From: Archangium sp.
GTDB taxonomy: Bacteria; Myxococcota; Myxococcia; Myxococcales; Myxococcaceae
Direction of reading: 5' to 3'
NCBI GenBank assembly: GCA_030695565.1
Contig: JAUYRZ010000060.1
Location: 62,001 to 126,000, forward strand
Length of the DNA: 64,000 bases
Shown one piece after another: positions 1 to 9,077 of the stretch. Every line of letters starts with the position of its first letter. Position 1 is the first letter of the stretch. The notes below the pieces were generated by a model, which searched no databases, had not been told where the DNA came from, and was given only the letters and a program-made list of their open reading frames with translations. The position numbers and the translations under genes were made by a program.

Positions 1-2
1 TC

Positions 3-2294
3 TCCTGCCTCACCTGGCGCGCCGCCCCGCCCGAAGACTCCACCGCCAGCTCGCTGCACTTCGGGAGCATCGCCCCGGGCAGCGTGGCCGAAGGCACCAT
101 CACCTTCAGCAACGCCTGCAGCCTCGACATCAACATCAGCCGCATTCGCACCACCGACCCGGTCTTCGTGGTCACCGCGGCCGACCCCACCGACGTCACC
201 CTGCTGAAGGTGCCCGCCTCGACGCGCGCTGCGGATCAGACCTGGGCCGCCGGCACCGGCGTGACGGTGCTCGACTTCCGACCGACCGTGCTCGGCCCCA
301 AGACGGGCCAGCTGATGGCCAGCACGAGCCTCGCTTCGCAGCCTGCGCTCTCCATCAACCTGCGCGGCTTCGGTGGTGGACCTCGCATCGAAGTGCGCCC
401 CTCGCCGGTGTTCGCCATCGGCCGCGTCGGCTTCACCGCGGGCGCTTCACCGGGCACCTTTTCCCAGCGCACCCTGCGGGTGGCCAACGTGGGCAACCGC
501 CCCTCGCCGCCTGATCCGCGCGCGAACCTTCACCTGGGCATGAACGGCCAGGGCACCACCTACTGGTCAGTGCGCGCCATCACCGGCACCGACGTCGAGC
601 TGTGCGTGGGCGACTGGGACGCGGTGGGCAACGCCTGCGCGGGTACGTTGAGCGCGGCGACCTACAACGTGAACGACGGCATCGAAGCGGCCATCGGCGC
701 GGCGTTGAACCTGCCGGTGCGCGTGATTCCCCAGACCGCGGGCCCCAAGGAGTGGGAGCTGACGCTGTACTCCAACGACACGCTCACCCCCGCGGTGACG
801 GTGCGCATCACGGCAGAGGCCATCGACGTCCCGCCTTGCAACTACACGGTGTCCCCCACCGATCTCGCCTTCGGCATCATGGACGTGCCGCAGGTGCGCG
901 ACCTCACCTTCACGCTCACCAACCTGGGCACCGCGCCCACCGAGCTCTGCTACTTCAACGGGCTCGGTCTCTCGCCGACCTCGCATGACACGTTCAGCAT
1001 GCCCGGCGTGATGAGCGACGTGGTGCTCAACCCCGGGCAAAGCCAGGTGGTGACGGTGCGTGCCCAGCCGTTGAGCAGCCCGATGATTCCCACGATGGTC
1101 AGCGGTGAGGCCAGCTTCAACGTCTCCACGCCCGGCGCTTCTCAAGGTGCGGTGCTGCTGTCGGCCACCCTGGCGCCCGCTTGCCTCACGCTCGCGCCCA
1201 GCCCCGTCAACTTTCAAGACACCGAGCTCGAGTGTGGTTCGCCCGAGCGGGCGGTGGTGATCAGCAACACCTGCGCGCAGACGGTCACCCTCAACAGCAC
1301 GGTGCTCACCAACGCCGCCAACGCGCCGGCAGGCTCGGGGTCGTGCACCAACCCCGCGGGCTGCCCGCAGTTCGCCATCACCTCGGCGCCCGTGGGTGGG
1401 CCGCTCGCTCCCGGCGCTTCGCGCACCGTGTTGCTGCGCTACCGCCCGTACCTGGTCGGCCCGGCGACTGGTGAAGTGACCGTCACCATGCAGCAGGGCT
1501 CGATGGCCGTTCCCTACGCGGTGGCGCTCAACGGCAATGGCCGCGCGCGCACCATGGCGGGCTGCGGCGTGACGGCGATGTGCCCGGGCCCGATCACGGT
1601 CAACGCCAACAGCACGGTGACGCTCACCCCGTCGATCATGGCGCCGGGTGCGACGACCTGTAACTGGGCCATCGCCTCGCGCCCCACCACCTCGAGCGGC
1701 AACTTCTCGGCGCCCAACAGCTGCTCCAGCACCACGTACTTCGCCGACGTGGTGGGCACGCACATCGTGAACTTCAACGTCTCTGACGGCCTGGGTGGCA
1801 CCGCGCAGTGCACCACGCCCATCACGGTCAACCCCAACGGCGACCTGTGGATCGAGCTGACCTGGGATCGCCCGAACGACATGGATCTCCACCTGCTCCA
1901 CCCGATGGCCGGGCCGAGCAACTCGGCCACCAGCTGGAACAACTCCGTCTACGACTGCCACTGGCTCAACAAGACGCCCAGCTGGCCGGGCGGCGCCCAG
2001 GCGAGCCCCAGCCTCGATCGCGATGACATCACCGGCCGCGGCCCCGAGAACACTCGCATCAATGCGCCCTCTCGCACGGTCGCGTACACAGTGGGCGTGC
2101 ACATGTACAGCTGGTCGGCCTCGCCCAACGCGGTGACCTCGACCCTCAAGGTGTATTGCGGTGGTCAGCTGATGACGACCAGCACCCGCACCATGAGCGT
2201 CACCAAGCAGATGTGGGTCGCCGGAACGATCAACTTCGGTGCGGGTACGCCCTGCCTCTACTCGCCCATCAACACCACCGTGAACGTGCCCTGA
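3..2294 (+). CDS. Choice-of-anchor-D / HYDIN-like surface protein with DUF2135-like C-terminus (5' end outside window)
   Basis: The reading frame is open to the left edge, so the N-terminus is missing; an internal GTG at 84 is not a convincing start because the residues just before it continue a choice-of-anchor-D repeat (LHFGSIAPGS). Several tandem Ig-like repeats follow, each with an 'F(G)..V..G....T..I.N' strand pattern. They end at about window residue 590, where a segment rich in DLHL, DCHW and W/G motifs resembles DUF2135 (YfaP). No catalytic motif is visible. The repeats are clearly related to those of the protein at 53153-56167, for example PRIEVRPSP here against PRIRVDPNP there. Family knowledge suggests a secreted or outer-surface structural protein; ligand unknown. 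Confidence 0.75.
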   Translation, partial: SCLTWRAAPPEDSTASSLHFGSIAPGSVAEGTITFSNACSLDINISRIRTTDPVFVVTAADPTDVTLLKVPASTRAADQTWAAGTGVTVLDFRPTVLGPKTGQLMASTSLASQPALSINLRGFGGGPRIEVRPSPVFAIGRVGFTAGASPGTFSQRTLRVANVGNRPSPPDPRANLHLGMNGQGTTYWSVRAITGTDVELCVGDWDAVGNACAGTLSAATYNVNDGIEAAIGAALNLPVRVIPQTAGPKEWELTLYSNDTLTPAVTVRITAEAIDVPPCNYTVSPTDLAFGIMDVPQVRDLTFTLTNLGTAPTELCYFNGLGLSPTSHDTFSMPGVMSDVVLNPGQSQVVTVRAQPLSSPMIPTMVSGEASFNVSTPGASQGAVLLSATLAPACLTLAPSPVNFQDTELECGSPERAVVISNTCAQTVTLNSTVLTNAANAPAGSGSCTNPAGCPQFAITSAPVGGPLAPGASRTVLLRYRPYLVGPATGEVTVTMQQGSMAVPYAVALNGNGRARTMAGCGVTAMCPGPITVNANSTVTLTPSIMAPGATTCNWAIASRPTTSSGNFSAPNSCSSTTYFADVVGTHIVNFNVSDGLGGTAQCTTPITVNPNGDLWIELTWDRPNDMDLHLLHPMAGPSNSATSWNNSVYDCHWLNKTPSWPGGAQASPSLDRDDITGRGPENTRINAPSRTVAYTVGVHMYSWSASPNAVTSTLKVYCGGQLMTTSTRTMSVTKQMWVAGTINFGAGTPCLYSPINTTVNVP

Positions 2295-2304
2295 GCCGTC
2301 TGCG

Positions 2305-2886
2305 ATGGCCTGGGTCGCCGCAGTTGCGTTGATGGTGTTCGCCGCCGATCCCGACGAAAGCCGGGGATCGGCGGGCACCAGGCCCGAGCAGGCGCAGTCG
2401 ATGCGCACGCAGACGCGCGCGCGGTTCGGGGTCGGCGGGGGCGTGTCGTTCGGGTTGGCGAACTACTCACCGGCGCTCGGCGTGGGCCTGGCCGCCGATG
2501 CGGGCGCGGTGTTCAACGATCGGTTCTCGGTGTTCGCTCACGTCGAGCTGGGCACCATCGTCATCACCTACATCGGCGCGCTCGGCGTGAACGCGGAGTA
2601 CGCGCTGAACGATCATTTCTCGGTGGGGCTGGGCGCGGCGTTCTCAGCCTGGGGCCCGCTGATCTTCGGCGGCTCGGGGTTCTACGGGCTGACGGTGCCG
2701 GTGCGGGTGAACTTTGCTCCGGCTCAGCGCGCTTCGAATGAGACTCGGCGCAGTGGCTTGTTGATTGGTTTGCAGGTCGCTCCGGGGGTCAGTTTGCAGC
2801 CGACGGAGTTCGTGCAGCTGCGTGCACCGGTGGGGCCTGAAGCTGCGGTCTCGGCCAGCGTGAGTGTCGGGTTCGCGTGGTGGTGA
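2305..2886 (+). CDS. Small exported beta-rich protein, possible outer-membrane barrel
   Basis: The 193-aa product starts at an ATG 10 bp after the previous stop, so it is probably cotranscribed with the surface-protein gene. A short hydrophobic start (MAWVAAVALMVFAA) suggests a signal peptide. The rest is a series of alternating Gly/aromatic strands (GVGGGVSFGLANYSPALGVG, FSVFAHVELG, FSVGLGAAFSAWG) and it ends in FAWW, an aromatic C-terminal residue as in outer-membrane barrels. I recognise no named family. Alternative: a soluble periplasmic beta-sandwich. Confidence 0.55.
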   Translation: MAWVAAVALMVFAADPDESRGSAGTRPEQAQSMRTQTRARFGVGGGVSFGLANYSPALGVGLAADAGAVFNDRFSVFAHVELGTIVITYIGALGVNAEYALNDHFSVGLGAAFSAWGPLIFGGSGFYGLTVPVRVNFAPAQRASNETRRSGLLIGLQVAPGVSLQPTEFVQLRAPVGPEAAVSASVSVGFAWW

Positions 2887-2898
2887 TTCGGTTTGCTC

Positions 2899-3089
2899 GG
2901 TTTCTGGGCCGCTCCGCCTCGGTTTCTGGGTCGCTCCGCCTCGGCGCATCTTCCGCTTCGCTGCAGCTGCGCTCGCCCAGCGTGCCGCTGGGCCGGCTCC
3001 GCTCGGTTTCTGGGTCGCTCCGCCTCGGCGCATCTTCCGCTTCGCTGCAGCTGCGCTCGCCCAGCGTGCCGCTGGGCCGGCTCCGCTCG
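2899..3089. repeat. 84-bp direct tandem repeat (2 full copies plus a partial) between convergent genes
   Basis: Two copies of an 84-bp unit start at 2921 and 3005, essentially identical, preceded at 2899 by a 24-bp partial copy (GGTTTCTGGGCCGCTCCGCC). Each unit holds a perfect hairpin, CCCAGCG-TGC-CGCTGGG. The array fills the gap between a plus-strand stop at 2886 and a minus-strand stop at 3092, so it could act as a two-way terminator. Because 84 is a multiple of three, all forward frames stay open through it, but these reading frames look non-coding. Confidence 0.8.
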
Positions 3090-3091
3090 AG

Positions 3092-4939
3092 CTATTTGTA
3101 GCCCTGCGCCTGCAGCGTGAAGAGCTTCGCGTAGCGGCCCCCCTTGTCGAGCAGCTCGCGGTGACTGCCCAGCTCGGTGAGCTTGCCGCCCTCGAGCACC
3201 GCGATGCGATCGGCCATGCGCACCGTGCTGAAGCGGTGGCTGATGATGATGGCGGTGCGATCTTTCGCCAGCGCGCGGAACCGCTCGAACAGCGCGACCT
3301 CGGCCTCCGCGTCGATGGCCGCGGTGGGCTCGTCGAGAATGAGGATCTCCGCGTCGCGCATGAACGCGCGGGCGATGGCCAGCTTCTGCCACTGCCCACC
3401 CGACAGCTCGTGGCCCTTCTCGAACCAACCACCCAGCATCGTGTCGAACTGTTTGGGCAACGCTTCGATCACCCCACGTGCACCGCCGGCATCCGCCGCG
3501 ACCTCGATCGCCGGCCGGTCTTCCACCTTCGCGGGTTGACCCAGGCCGATGTTCTCCGCTGCGCTGAATTGATAGCGCACGAAGTCCTGAAACACGGCGC
3601 CCACCCGCTCGCGGAGATCCTTCGCGTCGAGATCTCTCAGGTCGATGCCTCCGTACCGAATGGACCCTTCGGTGGGCTCATAGAGCCGGAGCAGCAGCTT
3701 GATGAGCGTCGACTTGCCCGCACCGTTCTCGCCGACCAGGGCCAGCTTCTCGCCGGGCTCCAGCCGCAAGGTCACGTCGCGCAGCGCCCAGTCATCCCGG
3801 TGCTGGTACTTGAAGCTGACGTGATCGAACTCCAGCAGGTGCGGCCCGGGGCCCAGCGTCCTCGCGGGTGAGACGCGCGAGGCCTCAGCGGTGGTGGGCA
3901 GGTCGAAGAAGCGCTGCAGGTTCGAGAGGAAGAGCGCGTCTTCGTAGCTGCCAGCGACCGCGGTGAGCACTGACTCGAAGGCGGCCTGCCCCTGGCGGAA
4001 CACGCCCAGGTAGAGCACCAGATCGCCCACCGTGATGGCGCCTTTCGACGCGCGACCGGCCACCCAGAGGTAGCAGAAGTAGAACGACGCGAGAGAGACG
4101 GCGCCCAGCAACGTTCCGTAGAAGAGGCGCTTGAGGGCGAGCTTGCGATCCTCCGCGAGGAACTTGGCGAACAGCGCGCGGTAGCGGCCCAGGATGAGCG
4201 GGCCCAGCCCGAAGAGCTTCACCTCTTTGACGGTGGAGTCGCGGGTGAGGATCCACTCCAGGTAGTTGAGCTTGCGGCCCTCGGGCGCGCGCCACGAATA
4301 GAGCCGGAAACGTTCGCCCGACATCTTCGTCTCGGCGAGGAACGAAGGCACCGCGGCGGCGAGCAGCACCAGCCCGCTCCACCACGCCACGCTCCACAGC
4401 AGCACCGCGAACGAAGACAACGTCAGCAGCTGACGCACCACGGTGACCGCGTCCATCGCCAGCGCGAGGGGCCGTGACGAGGCCTCGCGCCGGGCGTTCT
4501 GCATGATGTCGTACGTCTCGGAGTCTTCGTAGTGACGCAGCTCGAGCGTGAGTGACTTCTCGAGGATGCGTTCGTTGAGCAGGTTGCCCAGGCTCACGCG
4601 CAGCAGCTCGCGGGAGAGCCCGGAGAGGCGGCCCACCAGCAGCGCCACCAGCGCGAGCAGCAGCTCCCACGAGACGTAGCGCCAGACCAGCGCCTGCGCG
4701 TCGTCGGAGGGCTGCGTCGAGGCCTTCACCACCGCGTCGATGATGAGCTTGCCCACCCAGGCCATCAGCGCGGGCAGCGCCGCCTGCACCAGGGTGAGGA
4801 AGGAGAGCAGCAGCGCGTTGGTGCGCGAGGCCTCCCAGACCAGCGCCAGGGCGCGGGGCAGTTGCTGCAAAAGCTCGCGGGTCGTGAGCTTTCGCTCGGG
4901 GCGGTCGGCCATGAGGGGAGTGCTGATAGCGCGCGGCAT
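3092..4939 (-). CDS. ABC transporter, fused permease and ATPase (exporter type)
   Basis: The 615-aa protein has an N-terminal transmembrane exporter domain (about residues 30-330, several hydrophobic helices) and a C-terminal nucleotide-binding domain. Visible motifs are Walker A GENGAGKST, Q-loop (VFQDF), signature LSGGQ, Walker B LILDEPTAAID and the H-loop ISHR. One polypeptide has one of each domain, so it should work as a homodimer in the inner membrane. A second ATG at 4912 (MADRPERK) could be the true start; neither has a strong ribosome site. Substrate cannot be read from the sequence. The next gene on this strand, a LysR regulator 48 bp upstream, may control it. Confidence 0.85.
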   Translation of the reverse strand: MPRAISTPLMADRPERKLTTRELLQQLPRALALVWEASRTNALLLSFLTLVQAALPALMAWVGKLIIDAVVKASTQPSDDAQALVWRYVSWELLLALVALLVGRLSGLSRELLRVSLGNLLNERILEKSLTLELRHYEDSETYDIMQNARREASSRPLALAMDAVTVVRQLLTLSSFAVLLWSVAWWSGLVLLAAAVPSFLAETKMSGERFRLYSWRAPEGRKLNYLEWILTRDSTVKEVKLFGLGPLILGRYRALFAKFLAEDRKLALKRLFYGTLLGAVSLASFYFCYLWVAGRASKGAITVGDLVLYLGVFRQGQAAFESVLTAVAGSYEDALFLSNLQRFFDLPTTAEASRVSPARTLGPGPHLLEFDHVSFKYQHRDDWALRDVTLRLEPGEKLALVGENGAGKSTLIKLLLRLYEPTEGSIRYGGIDLRDLDAKDLRERVGAVFQDFVRYQFSAAENIGLGQPAKVEDRPAIEVAADAGGARGVIEALPKQFDTMLGGWFEKGHELSGGQWQKLAIARAFMRDAEILILDEPTAAIDAEAEVALFERFRALAKDRTAIIISHRFSTVRMADRIAVLEGGKLTELGSHRELLDKGGRYAKLFTLQAQGYK

Positions 4940-4987
4940 GGCGTATTGCTCGCAGCGGCGACGTGCCTGCCCCTTTGGGCAGCGGGT

Positions 4988-5863
4988 TCATCTTCCCGAG
5001 AGGAGCGCGCGGTCTTCCGTGAGGCAGGCGGCGAGAAAGTCGAGCAGCACCCGCACCCGCGGGACCGCCTTCAGATCGCGGTGCACCGTCAGCCACACCG
5101 GTTCACTCGGCTCATCGGGCATGGGCAGGTGCTGCAGCGTCGGCTCGACGTCACCCAGGTAGCGGGGGAGCACCGCGATGCCGGCCGAAGCCTTCGCAGC
5201 GCCGACCAGCGCGAGGGTCAGGTTGCTCAGGAACCGGGGCTGCACGCCCGACGAGAGTTTGGAGAGCCAGGTGGCTTCCACCACGCCCGGCGTGGCCGTC
5301 AGCAGCGGGTGCTCGGCCAGGTTCTTCACGCCCGTCACCGGGTTGCGCGCGAGGTACGCCTTCGACGCGTAGAGGCCGTGCGTGACGTCGGCCACCCGGC
5401 GCACCACCAGGTTCTCGTGGCGTGACTTGAAGAAGCGCACGGCGATCTGCGCCTGGCGTTTGCCGAGATCGAGCACCTCGCCGCTGGGGAGCAGCTCGAT
5501 GACCAGCTCGGGGTGGCGCTTACCGAAAGCGGCGAGGCGCGGTGAGAGGTAGCTGACCCCGAAGGTCTCGGGAGCGGTGATGCGCACGGTGCCTTCGAGC
5601 GAGTCGCGGTGTTCGTGGGCCTGGCGTTCGACCACGTGCACGGCGTCTTCCACGCCCTGCAGGGATGCGAGCAGCCGGGTGCCGTCGTCGGTGAGCACGT
5701 AGCCGGTGGTGGTGCGGGAGAAGAGCCGGACCCCGAGCGTCGCTTCGGCGGCTTCGATGCGCCGGCCTACGGTGGTGTGGTTGACGCCGAGCTCTTTCGA
5801 CGCGCGGGCGAGGGCGCCGGTGCGGGCGAGGGCCACCACGAAGCGGAGATCATCCCAGTTCAT
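4988..5863 (-). CDS. LysR-family transcriptional regulator
   Basis: The 291-aa protein has an N-terminal winged helix-turn-helix (about residues 1-60, MNWDDLRFVVALARTG, then NHTTVGRRIEAAE) and a C-terminal effector-binding region, the usual LysR layout and length. I chose the ATG at 5863 because it begins the canonical 'MNWDDLR' start; the longer frame to 5902 adds a 13-residue leader unlike the family. The DNA-binding helix with TTVGRRI and the RLFSRTTTGYVLTDDG segment is typical of the subgroup that often regulates a neighbouring oxidoreductase or transporter. No inducer can be inferred. Confidence 0.88.
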   Translation of the reverse strand: MNWDDLRFVVALARTGALARASKELGVNHTTVGRRIEAAEATLGVRLFSRTTTGYVLTDDGTRLLASLQGVEDAVHVVERQAHEHRDSLEGTVRITAPETFGVSYLSPRLAAFGKRHPELVIELLPSGEVLDLGKRQAQIAVRFFKSRHENLVVRRVADVTHGLYASKAYLARNPVTGVKNLAEHPLLTATPGVVEATWLSKLSSGVQPRFLSNLTLALVGAAKASAGIAVLPRYLGDVEPTLQHLPMPDEPSEPVWLTVHRDLKAVPRVRVLLDFLAACLTEDRALLSGR

Positions 5864-5973
5864 TGGTGCATTCTTGCACAGCAGGGCACAGGGGCCGTGC
5901 ACGGAACACCATTCATCCCGCGACCGGCTTCACCAGCGATTTCCACCGAAGGAACCACCGTTCGCACGACCGA

Positions 5974-8247
5974 TCACGGCGCGCGGCGCAGGATGAGGCC
6001 GTCCGGCCCGCCGACCCACACACCCTGCCCTGCGTCCGCCAGCGGACCGGACCACACGGCTTTGAGCGGTTGATCACTGCGAATCGGAAGGTTGACCCAG
6101 CTCGAGCCCACCCGTTGGAAGACACGGGCCTGACGGCGGCCCCCATCGGGGATGTCGCCGCCCACCACGAAGGCGTCGCCGCGATCGGTGACCCAGGCCG
6201 AGAGGAGCTCGCCGTCGAGCGGACCTTCAGAGACGAAACCAGCCGCGCCGTCTTCGCGGTAGAGCGCGCCGTTGAGACCTGCAGCGATGACCAGCGCGCC
6301 GCCATCGCGCAGCCGCCCCGAGGCGATCGAGGTGAAGTCGTCGGTGCCGATCCGCGGCGCAGGCTCGAGCCCCCCATCACTGGCGAGCGTGAACGCGAGG
6401 CCGCGCTGGCCCAACGCCCACGCCCGATTCTCGCCGCCCATCGTGGTGATCAAGTCGCCGCCACCATCGTAGAAGACCGCCAGGGGGACCTGGTTCAAGG
6501 GCGTACCGACGAGCCGGGTGACGTGCGGCAGCGCGCTCGGAGCAGGTGGGGTGCCGTTGGTGATCCACCCGCTGACGCCGCTCTCGATCCACATGCGGCT
6601 GTTGCGGGTGCGAGGCACCGTGGTGCGGGGGTCATTCACCGTCCACGTCATGTTCGTCACGTGGAAGGAGAGGAACGGCGTGTCGTCGCCGAGCAGCCAC
6701 TTGAAGCCCACGAAGTTCGCGCAGGCGACGAACTCCGAGCTGTCGGGCAACACGTGCGAAACCGGGTTCCAGCGCCCCGTGGGAGTGCGCTCCAACGAGA
6801 GTGGCGCACACGCCCCGCCGGTGCAGTTCGGGGTGCCTTGTGAAGCGGCCAACAAGTCGGCGCTCGTGTACCCGCACAGCCCATTGATGTTCAGGTCGCT
6901 GCCTGAGGAGATCGCTTCGAGACCGCCGTCTGCCATCGACAACCGGGCCACCTGCCCCGCGCGGCCTTCGACCATCGGCCCCAGCGCCAGCGGCGCGAGC
7001 GCATTCCACGATTTGCCCAGGCGCGCGACGCGGGTGCCGCCATCGATCACCTGAAGGAAGACGCCGTTCTCACCCGCCGCGAAGAAGTCGTCGCTGGTGA
7101 AGCCGCGCACCACTTTCAGTTCATCGGGCACCCGCGCCACTTCTTCCCAGCCGGCATCGGCGCCACGGCGGAGCACGAGCCCGACGCGCCCCAGGCCCGC
7201 GCCCGCATCAGCCACGCCCGCGATGAAGAAACCCCCGTCGGGTGAGACCCACACCGAGTTGCCTCTGATCAACGGCGGGCGGCTCGCACGATCCCAGAGG
7301 GTGAGTGCCGCACCTGCGTCGCCTTCACGCATCAGCCCCGCGCGCGGTTGGGCGAAACTGTAGGTGCCGAGCGCGTAGAGCCGGCCATCAGGACCTTCGG
7401 CGACGTCGTTGAGATCGATCGGCCCGTCGGTGAGCGCATCGTCGTTCCAGCCTCCCGCGTCCGTGCGTCGAAGGATGTTGTTGTTCTTGCCGACGGCAAC
7501 CGAAGGCTTCGTGGTGCGCGCCCAGACCGCGCGCAGCTGCGGCGTGGAGGGGAAGGCGAGCGGCTCCTGAACCCAGCTCGTGCCGTCGTAGTGAAGGATG
7601 GTGCCTTGCGAGCCCACGATGATGATGTCTTGCGGTGAAGTGCCGTGCACGCCGAGGAAGTCCACGCCTTCACCCACGCCGGGCAGCGGGATGATGGAGT
7701 GGTGTTCGCCGTTCCAGAGCAGCGCCGTGGCGTTGTCTCCCACGAAGTAGACCTCACGCGGGCCAGCGACAAAGGCAGCTCGAATGGTGTTGCCCTGAGG
7801 AAGCGGGTTCTCGAAACACCAGCCTTCTTGCGTGCACAGCCGCGGCGTGTCGCAGCGATTCTGCCGAGCGACGCCGCACTCGGTGCCCGCCGTGCACCCA
7901 CCGCAATAGGTCTCACCACAGCCTGCGTCGAAGTAGCCGCAGAAGGTCGCCGGGCACGCGGTGCAGGCGCTGCCACCGCCACCGCCGGCCGAACCACCAC
8001 CGCCACCACCACCGATCGAGCCTCCACCACCACCGATCGAGCCACCACCGCCACCGATCGAGCCGCCACCGCCACCGGATCCGGAGTCCACGGGCTCCGC
8101 GACCGCGCGGCAGTAGCCATCGCTCCAGCACACGAAGCCAGACTGCAGGCACACCCCGCTCGACTCGCAGCGATAGAGCACTGCCGGATCGAGGTCATCG
8201 CAACCGCTGGCAGCGACGAGCAACACCATGACGGCCCGCTTCACCAT
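5974..8247 (-). CDS. Large lipoprotein with Gly/Ser linker, Cys-rich module and beta-propeller-like repeats
   Basis: The 757-aa protein begins with a lipoprotein signal peptide ending VAASGC (lipid-anchored Cys about residue 16). A short Cys-rich piece follows, then a low-complexity GGGGS linker (about residues 55-92), a second Cys-rich module and a long region with recurring 'AVW.....VAVG...ILRR' and 'VHGTSPQDIIIVGSQGTILH' units, which read as beta-propeller or kelch-like blades. Its start overlaps the end of the gene at 8241-9056 by 7 bp, so it is the last gene of a kinase operon. Probably displayed at the cell surface; no enzymatic motif. Ligand unknown. Confidence 0.75.
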   Translation of the reverse strand: MVKRAVMVLLVAASGCDDLDPAVLYRCESSGVCLQSGFVCWSDGYCRAVAEPVDSGSGGGGGSIGGGGGSIGGGGGSIGGGGGGGSAGGGGGSACTACPATFCGYFDAGCGETYCGGCTAGTECGVARQNRCDTPRLCTQEGWCFENPLPQGNTIRAAFVAGPREVYFVGDNATALLWNGEHHSIIPLPGVGEGVDFLGVHGTSPQDIIIVGSQGTILHYDGTSWVQEPLAFPSTPQLRAVWARTTKPSVAVGKNNNILRRTDAGGWNDDALTDGPIDLNDVAEGPDGRLYALGTYSFAQPRAGLMREGDAGAALTLWDRASRPPLIRGNSVWVSPDGGFFIAGVADAGAGLGRVGLVLRRGADAGWEEVARVPDELKVVRGFTSDDFFAAGENGVFLQVIDGGTRVARLGKSWNALAPLALGPMVEGRAGQVARLSMADGGLEAISSGSDLNINGLCGYTSADLLAASQGTPNCTGGACAPLSLERTPTGRWNPVSHVLPDSSEFVACANFVGFKWLLGDDTPFLSFHVTNMTWTVNDPRTTVPRTRNSRMWIESGVSGWITNGTPPAPSALPHVTRLVGTPLNQVPLAVFYDGGGDLITTMGGENRAWALGQRGLAFTLASDGGLEPAPRIGTDDFTSIASGRLRDGGALVIAAGLNGALYREDGAAGFVSEGPLDGELLSAWVTDRGDAFVVGGDIPDGGRRQARVFQRVGSSWVNLPIRSDQPLKAVWSGPLADAGQGVWVGGPDGLILRRAP

Positions 8248-9056
8248 GTGATCACCGCCGCGGTCCCCAGGGCCAGACCTGCCGCCGCCAGACCGCCCGC
8301 GATGCCGAGCTGAACCCCGCCCGCGGCCGCGCGACGTTGCACTTCAGAGGCAGCGTACGGAGAGCGCTGCACGCCATCGACCTCGGCGGTGCGATACGCC
8401 TCAGCGCGGCCGTTGAGTCCCGACACCAACAGGCCCGTCGCCACGCCCAGCGCGACCACGCCCGCCCCACCGAGCACGAACGAGCTCACGTGCGACTTCG
8501 GCGGAGGTGGAGGCAGCGGCGCGATGATCACCGGCGGGGGCTCCGCACGCACCACCGGCTCAGGCACCTTCACGGGGGGCGGTGCTTCGACCACGGGTCG
8601 ATCGCCCAGACCGAACTGCGTGAGCACGCGCGTCGAGAACGAAGCGAGCTGGTCAGCGGTGACCGTCGCTCCGGGCGCGAGAATGAGCGCCTCCGTCTCG
8701 AGCACCACGCCGTCTTCCACGCGCAACAACTCGAGCGCGATCGAACGATCACGCCCGACCTCACTCAACGACAACGAGATGACGAAGGCCGCCGCGAGCT
8801 GCCGGCCGAGCTCCTTCACACAGGCCTTGCGGCCGTTGCAGGCCGAGGCGTCCTTCAGCCCCAGGCGCGCCAGGCTGGAGCGCGCCGCGTCGGCGTCGAG
8901 CTTGATGGGCACCTTTGCCGAAACGAGGTGCGTCGAGATGGTCTGCGACAGCACCTGCGCGTCGGCAGCACTCAACGAGGTGCGGCGGCCGACCAGCACT
9001 GCCGCAGCGGGGTCGACTGCGCCGAGAGACCACGTGATCAACGCCGCAAAGAGCAT
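8241..9056 (-). CDS. Exported protein with N-terminal signal and C-terminal transmembrane segments, middle gene of kinase operon
   Basis: The 271-aa product starts with a hydrophobic leader (MLFAALITWSLGAVDPAAA), followed by an alpha/beta region (about 20-160) with one pair of cysteines (SACNGRKACVKELG). A Pro-rich stretch (PPPVKVPEPVVRAEPPPV) then leads to two hydrophobic helices at the C-terminus. I do not recognise a named family; the layout resembles myxobacterial proteins encoded beside Ser/Thr kinases. It lies 21 bp downstream of the kinase gene and overlaps the next gene, so all three are probably one transcript. Function not assigned. Confidence 0.7.
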   Translation of the reverse strand: MLFAALITWSLGAVDPAAAVLVGRRTSLSAADAQVLSQTISTHLVSAKVPIKLDADAARSSLARLGLKDASACNGRKACVKELGRQLAAAFVISLSLSEVGRDRSIALELLRVEDGVVLETEALILAPGATVTADQLASFSTRVLTQFGLGDRPVVEAPPPVKVPEPVVRAEPPPVIIAPLPPPPPKSHVSSFVLGGAGVVALGVATGLLVSGLNGRAEAYRTAEVDGVQRSPYAASEVQRRAAAGGVQLGIAGGLAAAGLALGTAAVITW

Positions 9057-9077
9057 CAGGCGAACTCTCTCACGAGA

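Noticed and set aside
567-2408. 613-aa minus-strand reading frame antisense to the surface-protein gene
   Set aside because: Arg/Ala/Gly/His-biased shadow of a high-GC coding strand; no domain and no ribosome site.
2877-3120. Three open forward frames through the 84-bp repeat
   Set aside because: Openness follows from a repeat length divisible by three; the products are low-complexity and lack starts with ribosome sites.
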